DNA of 64,000 nt from positions 62,001 through 126,000 of the forward strand of contig NZ_ABLD01000018.1 of assembly GCF_000172415.1 (NCBI RefSeq), written 5' to 3'. The DNA comes from Paraburkholderia graminis C4D1M (lineage in GTDB: Bacteria; Pseudomonadota; Gammaproteobacteria; Burkholderiales; Burkholderiaceae). Positions 25,948-35,800 of this stretch are shown here, piece by piece. How positions within the stretch are numbered: the first letter of the stretch is position 1; the number at the start of each line of letters is the position of its first letter. The position numbers were made by a program, and so were the translations under genes. Under the pieces are notes generated by a model, which saw only the letters and a list, made by a program, of their open reading frames with translations, did no database searches and had not been told where the DNA came from.

Positions 25948-26681
25948 GATCGGGATCCCTTCGTTAAGAGGCGTTGGCCCTTACAAGCCCTTGACGGGCC
26001 GTACTGAGCCGACAGCATCATGCAGAGATCGGCCATGAAGAGTCTTTCGCGCCGTTGGATGTGCGGACGCTCAATCGTCTCCATCTCACGGCAAAGCCGC
26101 CCTGTGCCCGACGGCAATTGACGCGGTTCAGGCCGTTGGCATTGTTATCGTGCATTCCGGCGCGAGGCATTCGAATGTGAACCGATCTTCCATTTCCTCC
26201 GGCGTCAGAGAGTGTCGCGCCGGGTTGCACGCGCAGATGTAACCCGCGAGTCGGACACGCGGGAGCACGGAAAATGGCTGCTGATTCCGAACTGAGCCGT
26301 CGCTCGTCGGACTTTGTCCGGGCCAAGATGGGAGAGCAGCCGGTGAAGTGGCCGACAGTATCTTTACAAAACCACCGCATGTTCCATGGTGAAGCCCGGC
26401 TCGGCGCAACGCCCCGCCAACCACGCTTTTCGCCCGACTCCTATGATCTGGTCTACCGCGCGGCAAACAAGCGCCAACGGCCGGAGAAGGTTCGATGCCA
26501 CACCGATCCGGCAAATGTCGCGGAGGAGAATAGAGCGGCGTTGACGGCTAACGTTTGTGAGTGTGAAGCATGTGCTGCGACGACACGCTCGAGAGGTCGG
26601 ATATCGATGAACTCGTCATCGCTCCGATCCAACGTTTGGCTGCGCAGTTCCATAACTAGAAGATCGGGAGAAGATGCAAAG
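25948..26681. other. 734-bp gap without a recognisable gene
   Basis: Open frames exist on both strands, including one in frame with the PAP2 gene from 26274, but none has a family signature or a good ribosome site. It is probably degenerate sequence like its neighbours. Confidence 0.4.
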
Positions 26682-27374
26682 ATGAACCCTTTCGATACGG
26701 CAATCCAGGATTTTCTGACGCACACTGCGATGACTTGCGGTGTATTGAACCACCCGATAAGAGTCATCGCGGACCTCTACACATTCAAAGGCCTGGTGCT
26801 CGTACCCGTATTGTGGTGGATATGGTTCAAACCCAGCCAGCGGGGCGAATGGGAGCGTGAAATGGTTGTCGCGACGATCGCGAGCGGTCTTCTCGCACTC
26901 GCGGTGTTCAGGGTTATCGCCCGATATTTGCCATTCCGGATGCGGCCCATGTTCAATCCCGACCTGCACTTCAATTTTCCGTCAGGTGGCCTCGACCCGG
27001 CCGTACTGCCCGCGTGGAGTTCGTTTCCGAGTGACCACGCGATGTTGTGGATTTCGGTTGCGATGGGAATTTTCCTGGTTCGACGCGGCGTCGGCGTGCT
27101 CGCACTTTTATACACCGCGATCGTCATATTACTGCCGCGCGTTTATCTCGGCTGGCACTATCCGACCGACATACTCGCGGGGGCGGCGATTGGGGTGATC
27201 ATCACCTGGAGCATGACTCGGGACCCCATTAGGACCCGCTTTTCAGCTCCGATCCTCGGATGGATGCAAAGATTCCCCGGGCCTTTCTATGCCGTGATGT
27301 TTGCTTTGTGTTTTGAACTGGTGACCCAGTTCAACGAGCTACTGGTTCTCGGCCGGTCCCTGGTGCAAGGCTGA
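26682..27374 (+). CDS. PAP2-family membrane phosphatase
   Basis: 230-aa integral membrane phosphatase. The three PAP2 motifs are present in order: ARYLPFRMRP (variant of KxxxxxxRP), SSFPSDHAML (PSGH-like, with Asp for Gly) and PRVYLGWHYPTDIL (SRxxxxxHxxxD-like, with Pro for Ser). Five or so membrane helices flank them. The family removes phosphate from lipid or undecaprenyl pyrophosphates. ATG 26682 is chosen because upstream codons show no transmembrane or family features. It is convergent with the DUF2254 remnant. Confidence 0.82.
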   Translation: MNPFDTAIQDFLTHTAMTCGVLNHPIRVIADLYTFKGLVLVPVLWWIWFKPSQRGEWEREMVVATIASGLLALAVFRVIARYLPFRMRPMFNPDLHFNFPSGGLDPAVLPAWSSFPSDHAMLWISVAMGIFLVRRGVGVLALLYTAIVILLPRVYLGWHYPTDILAGAAIGVIITWSMTRDPIRTRFSAPILGWMQRFPGPFYAVMFALCFELVTQFNELLVLGRSLVQG

Positions 27375-28017
27375 CGGTCGCGCGATCGAGCAGTGCCAAT
27401 TCGACGCGCAACGCGTCATGACGATGTTCCGGAAGGCTCTGAACGAGATTCTCAATGGCCGCGGGCAGACGTCGCGCGATCTAAACGCTGCCCGCGCCGT
27501 ACTGTCGTATCTCGCGAAAACTGATATGCACGAAGTCTTCCCAATTGGGCGTCCGCAAGATCATGCGCACCTGCCCCGACTTATCCACCATCTCTTCGAT
27601 GTGCGGAGACCGTTTGCCCACCACGCGCAATAGTCGGTGCAAACTGGTCGATGGCAAGCACGGCCGTCGTCGGATCGTTGATCGCCGCCGACAGCGCTTT
27701 CAGCGCAATATCGACCAGGATGCGAAACGCGAGCATAGGGTCCTGCTCGATGCTGCGTTCCGTCCCGAAAGCGACCAGGGTGCGGAGCCTCCTTTCATCG
27801 ATTGCGCCACAATTCCGTACAGATAGAACAGGGGTTCTTCCACCGCGACGAAATCACCCACTTGCGGTACGAATTCAATGATTGAGTCAGTGCGCCGCGC
27901 CTTGGCCACCAGCCATTCCAGATTCACCGCCAGAACGATGCCAGATTTGCCGCGATGATGAACAATCCGATCCGGTACGCCTCTGTCCTCCTCGCGTTCC
28001 GGCGGGGTAAGAAGCAT
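27375..28017 (-). pseudogene. DUF2254 membrane protein remnant
   Basis: The C-terminal soluble half of a DUF2254 protein can be followed leftward: GKSGIVLAVNLEWLVAKARR, IIEFVPQVGDFVAVEEPLFY and AFRILVDIALKALSA (near 27700), then VRMILRTPNWEDFVHISFRE followed by IRQYGAGS, a TAG stop, IARRLPAAIENLVQSLPEHR and LRVELALLDRA. Frame changes and the internal stop break the gene, and the transmembrane N-terminal half is missing. Family assignment is from memory. Confidence 0.68.
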
Positions 28018-28257
28018 TCGAAAATCTCTTGCAATGCTGAGGATGCCGGATCATCAATCCCCATAGCTACGATGCATCCGACATCCGGCGAAAGGGGCGG
28101 CGGCACAAGCCGTGCGATCGCCGCCGCGCAAGCGGGAAAAAGTGTAATGGCGCAGAATTGGATGGTGAGCACCTTCAAACGCGCGTGAGAGGAAGCGGTG
28201 CCAGACTTCGGTCATCAGGGCTTTCCGTTACCGAGCAACTTTGCTGTAGAGGAACCA

Positions 28258-28902
28258 ATGAAGAAAGGAAAGACAAAACTCACCCGCCATGATGCTGAGC
28301 GCCTTTTCGAGGGGCTGCCCGTCAGTAAGACGACAGGATCGAGCCGGCCGGAGAACCCATTCGAAGCAGGGGTGTTCGACGTGGTCGAGCGCGTCGACGA
28401 CGAAACCAAACTCTGGAAAGACAGCCTCATTACTCTTCCGATGTCGATCGAGTTGCCGACCGGCTACGAGTCGGTCTCTCGCCTGCGCGAGGCGATGGCG
28501 CGGGCCTGGCGCGTGAAGTGGGTGAGGGAGGGCAAAAACGAGGTTGTCGCGGAGTTTCCGGAAGGGTGGACCGCCGTTCGCCCCGAGACCGGCCCCATAG
28601 AGTTGCGAGATCCGTCCGGCGTGGTCCGTGCCTTATACGGGTGGGCCACGGATGCGGAACTCAGGATTCTTCCACGGTACGTTGTTGAGTCGCAGGCGAA
28701 CAGATCGAGCGGACTGGGCAGCTTGCTTGTCCGTGATCGCGGGACCGGTCAAATTCTCGAGAGGTCGTCAACATGGTCGGCTCGAACCGGTACCAACCAT
28801 CCAGATTGGGCCAGGCTGTCGGCGTGGCTCAGCTTACGCTATCCACAACACCACGACCCGCTGAGGTACTGGGAAGATTGCGAGGAAAACACACAAAACT
28901 GA
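28258..28902 (+). CDS. Hypothetical protein, 214 aa
   Basis: ATG 28258 follows GAGGAACC, giving MKKGKTKLTRHDAERLFEGL. The protein is soluble, without signal or membrane segment, with many Trp and charged residues (AMARAWRVKWVREGKNEVVA, LSAWLSLRYPQHHDPLRYWE). A repeated theme is ELRDPSGVVRALYGWATDAELRI, which looks like a beta-rich core. I recognise no family. Good codon structure and start support a real gene. Confidence 0.65.
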   Translation: MKKGKTKLTRHDAERLFEGLPVSKTTGSSRPENPFEAGVFDVVERVDDETKLWKDSLITLPMSIELPTGYESVSRLREAMARAWRVKWVREGKNEVVAEFPEGWTAVRPETGPIELRDPSGVVRALYGWATDAELRILPRYVVESQANRSSGLGSLLVRDRGTGQILERSSTWSARTGTNHPDWARLSAWLSLRYPQHHDPLRYWEDCEENTQN

Positions 28903-29217
28903 GTAGCGGTGCAAAGTAGCTACCGACGGGCAACGAGACAGAGCGCGGCGATATCGTCGCGAGTCCCCTTAGTCGGTCCACCCTATCGCTACGTTCGGAC
29001 AGGGCGTTTGCTCCGATGGCATCGTGCATGCATGGCATGCGCCGGTAAATCCAGACGATCCGGCGATCGTCGAGTTGGCCGGCTGTCGGGAACGCATCTA
29101 CACGGTACTCGAAAAAATATAAATCGCGACAGCGTCACCAGATGCGTTCACACTGGGCGACATGGCCGTTGCTTTCGCGACGGGCAAAACCGGGGAACCA
29201 TATTGGCGAAGAGCACG
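28903..29217. other. Spacer, possible remnant
   Basis: A short open tail (IVELAGCRERIYTVLEKI, ending TAA at about 29120) has protein-like composition but no start and a stop 45 codons earlier. Nothing else recognised. Confidence 0.35.
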
Positions 29218-29343
29218 ATGCGCGGTAATCGCGAAGTTAAAAAGCCCAAACAACCCAAAAAGGTAGTGTCTCCTGCGGTAGGCGTGTCCCCAGCGCTTGC
29301 CTCGAAGACCGCCGCAGGCGGCGCACCGGCCAGGAAGAAATAG
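29218..29343 (+). CDS. Small basic protein, 41 aa
   Basis: ATG 29218 follows GAAGAG and opens a 41-codon frame: MRGNREVKKPKQPKKVVSPA, then an Ala/Pro/Val stretch and a GGAPARKK end. Lys/Pro-rich N-terminus with a low-complexity tail resembles short proteins of unknown function found widely in soil proteobacteria. A palindrome with a short T run follows 9 bp after the stop. Confidence 0.55.
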   Translation: MRGNREVKKPKQPKKVVSPAVGVSPALASKTAAGGAPARKK

Positions 29344-29352
29344 CAGGCGCTG

Positions 29353-29373
29353 GGACACGGATCCGTGTCCTTT
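29353..29373 (+). terminator. Possible terminator after the small basic gene
   Basis: GGACACGGATCCGTGTCC (29353-29370) is a perfect 18-bp palindrome followed by TTT. The lack of a loop means only part of it can form a hairpin. Confidence 0.45.
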
Positions 29374-29820
29374 CTGCTCCATGGTTTCCGTATGTTCAGC
29401 CGCAAGCTGCGTCGACGGGGCTGTGCATACGTGCTCCCGCCCGTCGCCGATTGCCGCACGGTCACATCGAAGCTTATCTGCCAAATTTAGTGTGCCCCTC
29501 GACGGCAGCTACCGTTTTGCGCGGGAGCGAGTCATTGCCGACCGCTTCCGCAGAAGCCGCATAGCTGCTTGGTTGTCCTGACGGTTCCTCGCATGTCCGC
29601 CCACACCGTGAATCAAGCCACATCCCGCAGGCGTGCATGCATGCGAAGGTGGGGTGTGGCCTCGCCGAAGGAAAGTCCCGATCATGTTCCAACTCGATGA
29701 GCCGTCGGTCGCTACTACGATGGCAAACCCGACGGCAAGCGCTGTGCGCGCCGCTAACATGACACGCCACCGCGACCGGTTCACCCGGCCGAACTCATCG
29801 GCGCCGCAGGAACTGCGCCT
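29374..29820. other. Leader region of the cyclic glucan synthase gene
   Basis: About 450 bp with no clear gene. A 21-codon frame from ATG 29758 (MTRHRDRFTRPNSSAPQELR...) ends in TGA that overlaps the GTG start of the synthase; it could be a leader peptide but has no independent support. Confidence 0.4.
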
Positions 29821-32800
29821 GTGAAAACGATCCTCCGGTATGTCGCGAGACATCGTTCGCCGTCGGCGCCGTGGACCGACACCGCGCCGGTGCGCGAAGA
29901 ACTGTTCGGCGTCGAACGGCTCGAGCAACATGCGGAAAGCCTCGCTGCCGCGCAACCGGTCACGAAGACACCGCCTGCCGTTTTATCGCTGCACACGAGA
30001 CTGAACGATAATGCCGCGGTCCTGCTCGCGGCCTACCGCGCGAGCGCCGAAGAACTGGAGCGCGGCCGGGGCGTGGTGCCCGCCGCGGAATGGCTGCTCG
30101 ACAACTATCACCTCGTCGAGGAGCAGATCCGCGAGATTCGCGACGACTTGCCGCCCGGCTACTACCGTCAGTTGCCCAAGCTTGCCGCAGGTCCGTTCGC
30201 CGGGTATCCGCGCGTGTTCGGTATCGCGTGGGCGTTCGTTGCGCATACCGACAGCCACGTCGACCCGCAGATCCTGCGGCGTTTTATCAGCGCGTATCAA
30301 CGGATTCAGCCGCTGACAATCGGCGAATTGTGGGCCGTGGCGATCACGCTGCGCATCGTGCTGATCGAGAACCTGCGACGCCTGACTGACCAGATTACTG
30401 CTGGCCGCAGCGCACGCGCCGACGCCGATGCACTCACCGACCGTCTGCTCGAATCGGGGAGTGCCCGTTCGGCGCTCGAAGCGGACATTTCCACGCGCTC
30501 CTCAGGCCTGTTGTCGGAGCTGTTCGCCGCACAGCTCGCAAAACGGCTGCGTGACCAGGATCCGCGCATCACGCCGGCACTTGGCTGGCTGGAAGAGCGG
30601 CTCAAGCTTCAGGGCGTCTCTGTCGATGAAGTCGTGCAACACGCACAGCAGCGGCAGGGCGCGTCGAACGTCACCGTGCGCAATGTGATCACCAGCATGC
30701 GGCTGATTTCCGACATCGACTGGACCGAACTGTTCGAGAGCGTGAGTCTTGTCGACGCGCGGTTGCGCGCGGACAGCGGCTTTGCGACGATGGATTTCCC
30801 GACGCGCAACCTGTATCGCAGCGCGATCGAGCAACTGGCGCGCGGCTCTTCTTTCACCGAACTCGAAGTCGCCGGACTAGCGCTGGAATCGGCCCGGGTG
30901 GCGGCGCTGGAAGCAGGCGATGGCGCACATGCACAACGCGCCGGCGACCCCGGCTATCACCTGATCGCCGAGGGCCGGCGAGCACTGGAGCGGGCGATCG
31001 GATTCCGGGCGCCTGCGCGTCTGCGGATCACGCGCCTCAACGTCCGCCTCGGCATCCACGGCTATGTCGCCACAATCCTGACGCTCGCCCTGGCGTTACT
31101 CGCGCTCGCGTTGTGGGCACTATCCACACTGGCGCCGCCCGGTACCGAAGCCTGGGTACTCGCGCTGTTTGCCGTATGCGCATTCCTGCCTGTCACCGAG
31201 GTCACGACCGCGCTAATCAATCGCGCGGTGACATGGAGTTTCGGCGCAATCACGTTGCCCGCTCTCGAACTGACTGCCGGCGTGCCGTCGTCATTGCGCA
31301 CACTGGTTGCCGTGCCGACGCTTCTGACGAGCGAAGCCGATCTCCGCGAGCAGGTCGAACGCCTCGAAGTGCATCACCTCGCGGGAGCCGGTGGCGACCT
31401 GTCCTTCGCGTTGCTCGCGGACGGGCTCGATGCGGATCAGGAAGTGCTGCCGGACGACGCACACCTGCTCGCCGTGGCCGCCGACGCGATCGACGAGCTG
31501 AACCGCCGTTACGAGCCAGGCCCCGGTGGAAGCCGTTTCCTGCTGCTACATCGCCGCCGCGTGTTCAATGCGAGCGAGAACAAATGGATGGGCTGGGAAC
31601 GCAAGCGCGGCAAGCTGCACGAACTCAACCGCCTGCTGCGCGGTGCGACGGATACGACCTTTGTGTCGATCGCCGGCCGTGCACCGCAGGTGCCGCCCGA
31701 GGTGCGCTACGTCATCACACTCGACGCCGATACGCGTCTGCCACGCGACGCCGCGCTACGGCTGATCGGCAAGATGGCGCATCCGCTGAACCGGCCGACG
31801 TTCAGCGACGCCGATCAACGCGTGGTCAACGGATACGCGATCCTGCAACCGCGTGTCACGCCATCGCTGCCCGTCGGGCAGGAAGGGTCGCTGCATCAGC
31901 GCGTCTTCTCCGGCCCCGGCGGGATGGACCCGTACGCGGCGGCGGTGTCCGATGTCTATCAGGACCTGTTCGGCGAAGGGTCGTATACCGGCAAGGGCAT
32001 TTACGACGTCGATGCGTTTGAGGCGGCTTTGCGTGGACGCGTGCCCGAAAACGCGCTGCTCAGTCACGATTTGTTCGAAGGGATTTTTGCGCGCGCCGGA
32101 CTCGCGTCGGATGTCGAGGTGGTCGAGGAAGTGCCGTCGCGTTACGACGTGATCGGCAAGCGCCAGCATCGCTGGACGCGTGGCGACTGGCAATTGCTGC
32201 CGTGGATCGTCGGCTATCGCGGCCGGGACCGACACGCGATGCCGTCGATCGGCCGCTTCAAGATGCTCGACAATTTGCGCCGCTCGCTGCTCGCTCCCTT
32301 CATGGTCGCCGCGCTCGGCCTATGCTGGCTGATGCCGATCGACGCCGGAATGGCAAGCTCGCTGCTGGTGCTAAGCGCGCTCGCGATTCCCGCATTCCTG
32401 CCGACGCTGTTCGCGATCCTGCCGCGCCGCAGCGGCATCCATCTGCGCAATCATCTGGACGTGCTGGCCGCCGATGTGCGGCTCGCAACCTTGCAAACAG
32501 TTCTGTCGACCGCGTTCCTCGCTGACCAGGCGTGGCGCATGGGCGATGCGATTATCCGCACGCTGATACGGCTGTTCGTGACGCATCGCCGGCTGCTCGA
32601 ATGGACCACCGCCGCCCAGTCGAAGGGCAGCCCCCGACTCGACTTGCGCGGCTTTTATCGGCAGATGAAAGGCGGTGTCGCGCTCGGCCTTGTGCTGCCG
32701 GCTGGTGCGATCGCGTTTGCACCCTCGCACTGGCCGCTCGTGCTGCCGTTTGCGCTGTTATGGCTCGCCGCGCCGGCGCTCGCGCTGTGGTCGAGCCGGT

Positions 32801-35800
32801 CGCCGACCGTCGCGCGGCGTTTCGCGATGGCGGACGCGGACGCACGCAGCCTTCGCCTGATCGCGCGACGCACGTGGCGTTTCTTCGAGACCTTCGTTAC
32901 GCCCGCAGAGAACATGCTGCCGCCCGATAATTTTCAGGAAGATCCGAAGCCGGTCGTCGCACACCGCACCTCGCCGACCAACCTCGGGCTCTATCTGCTG
33001 TCGGCGGTTGCTGCGCGGGATTTTGGCTGGGCGGGGACGACGGAAACCGTCGAACGGCTTGAAGCGGCGTTCGCTTCGATGCACAAGCTCACGCGTTTCA
33101 AGGGGCATTTCTATAACTGGTACGGGACGCTCGATCTCCAGGTGCTGGCACCGGCGTATGTTTCGTCGGTCGATAGCGGCAATCTGGCCGGTCATCTGAT
33201 CGTTCTCGCCAACGCGTGCGAAGAGTGGCCGCATGAATTGCTCGCGCCGGCCGCGCGGCCCGGATTGATGGATAACCTGCAACTCGCGCGTGAAGCCATC
33301 GACACGCTGCCCGCCGCAGGCGGTGAACATGGCAGGCAACTGGTTGCGATCCTCGAAGAGATCAGCAAGCAGTTGCACGGTCCGCAGGCGTTCGAAGCGC
33401 TGTCGCCATCGCTCACGCGGCTGACCGAAAAGGCCGCGAAGGCAGCGCGTGAACTCGTGCCCGCCGGCGGCGGCGATAGTTCTGCCGACCTGATGTTCTG
33501 GATCGATGCGTTGAGTAAAAGCCTGGTCGAACATGCCCGCGACCGGCAACAACTCATCGCGGCACCAGAGCTTCTGCAGGCACGCCTGAAGTCGCTCGCC
33601 GATACGTCGCGGGCGATGGCGCTCGAGATGGACTTCGCATTCCTGCTCGATCCGGAACGCAAGCTGCTGTCGATCGGCTATTCCCAATCCGACAACAGCC
33701 TGGACGTGAACTGCTATGACCTGCTGGCGTCCGAAGCGCGTCTCGCAAGCCTGTTCGCCATCGCGAAAGGCGACGTGACGACGCGCCACTGGTTCCGCCT
33801 CGGTCGCGCTGCAACGCCGGTCGGTGACGGCTCGGCGCTGATCTCGTGGTCGGGGTCGATGTTCGAATACCTGATGCCCTCGCTGGTGATGCGTGCACCG
33901 GTCGGCAGCCTGCTTGAGCAGACAAGCCGCCTGGTGGTGGAACGGCAAGCCGCGTATGGGCGTTCGCTTGGCATCCCGTGGGGCATTTCGGAATCGGCGT
34001 ACAACGCACGCGACATCGAATTTACCTACCAGTATTCGAATTTCGGCGTGCCCGGCCTTGGCCTCAAGCGAGGGCTTTCGGAGAACCGGGTGATCGCACC
34101 GTATGCAACGGGGCTAGCCGCGATGGTCGACCCACTAGCCGCGCGAGAGAACTACGCACGACTCGCCGCGCTCGCCGCGCTCGGCGCGCTGGGGCGCTAT
34201 GGTTTCTACGAAGCACTCGATTTCACCCGCTCGCGGCTACCTGAGAACGAGGATGTTGCGATCGTGCGCAATTTCATGGCCCATCATCAGGGCATGACGA
34301 TCGTGTCGATCGCGAACACGTTGCTCGACGCGCAGATGCGGGCACGTTTTCATCGCGAACCCATGATCCAGGCCAGCGAACTGTTGCTGCAGGAGCGTAT
34401 GCCGCGCAATGTCGCCGTCGCGCATCCCCGTGCCGAAGAAGTGAAAACGTCAGCAACGGTCGCCGGCGTCGTGCCGCCGACCGTACGGCGCCTCACAGCG
34501 TCGGCCGTTGCCGGCGCGGCGCCCGTGACACACCTGCTGTCGAATGGACGCTACGCCGTCATGCTGACTGCGACCGGCGCCGGCTACAGCCGTTGGCGCG
34601 ATCTCGCCGTGACGCGCTGGCGCGAAGACGCAACCCGCGACGATTGGGGTTCTTTCATCTTCCTGCGCGACACGCAGAGCGGCCACGTGTGGTCGGCCGG
34701 CGCAAAGCCGGCTGATAGCGCTGCCGATTACGAAGAGGTTGTGTTCGGCGAGGACCATGCTGAATTCATCCGCCGCGACGGCTCGTTGACAACGACGATG
34801 GACGTACTGGTTTCCGGTGAAGCAGACGGTGAAGTGCGCCGCGTCTCGTTGGCCAACAGTGGACGCCGTGCGCGCGAGATCGAACTGACATCCTATGCGG
34901 AAATCGTGCTCGCGACGCCCGCTGCCGACAACGCGCATCCCGCCTTCTCACGGATGTTTGTCCAGACCGAGCACCTTGCGGAGTTCGGCGCGCTGGTGGC
35001 CACGCGCCGTCTGCGTTCGCACGACGAAAGACAACTGTGGGCTGCGCATTTCGCGGTTGTCGACGGCGAGATCGTTGCCGAGCCGCAATACGAATCGGAT
35101 CGCGCGCGCTTTCTGGGACGCGGGCGCAACGCCGGCACGGCGGCAGCGATCTTCGACGATCAGCCGCTGAGCAATACTGCCGGGACCGTACTCGATCCGG
35201 TCCTTGCGCTCAGATATCGCGTGCTGGTGCCGCCGGGCAAGGTCGCACGCGTGACGTTCTGGACAGTAGTGGCCGAGTCGCGAGCGCTGTTGCTCGATCT
35301 GGTCGACAAACACCATGACCGCAACGCGTTCGACCGCGCCAAAACGCTAGCCTGGACGCAGGCTCAGGTGCAGTTGCGTCATCTCGATGTCGAAGCCGAC
35401 GAGGCTGCGGATTTTCAGCGCCTCGCCGCGCCGGTTATTTACGCCGATGCGCGTTTCAGGGCGCCGTCGGACACGATCGTTCGAGGAGCTGGTCCTCAGT
35501 CCGGAGTCTGGCCGCACGCGATCTCCGGCGACCTGCCGATCGTGCTGCTGCGTATCGATGACGTCGAGGACATCGCGCAAGTCCGGCAATTATTGAGGGC
35601 GCACGAGTACTGGCGGATGAAGCGGCTGGACGTCGATCTCGTCATCGTCAACGAACGGGCTTCGTCTTATATCCAGGAGTTGCAGGGTGCGATCGAGACA
35701 GCCGTGCGCAGCAGCCAGTTGCGGCCGCGTATCGGCGAAGAGCTCGCGCAAGGAGCGGTCTTTACGCTGCGCGCCGATTTGATGAGCGTGGAGGCGCGGG

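Noticed and set aside
26018..26600. Several minus-strand frames in the CheB-PAP2 gap
   Set aside because: They overlap each other in different frames and none shows a domain.
32758..33948. Long antisense frames (up to 396 codons) across the glucan synthase
   Set aside because: The plus-strand gene is intact over the same region with clear domains; the antisense frames are Arg/His-rich shadows.
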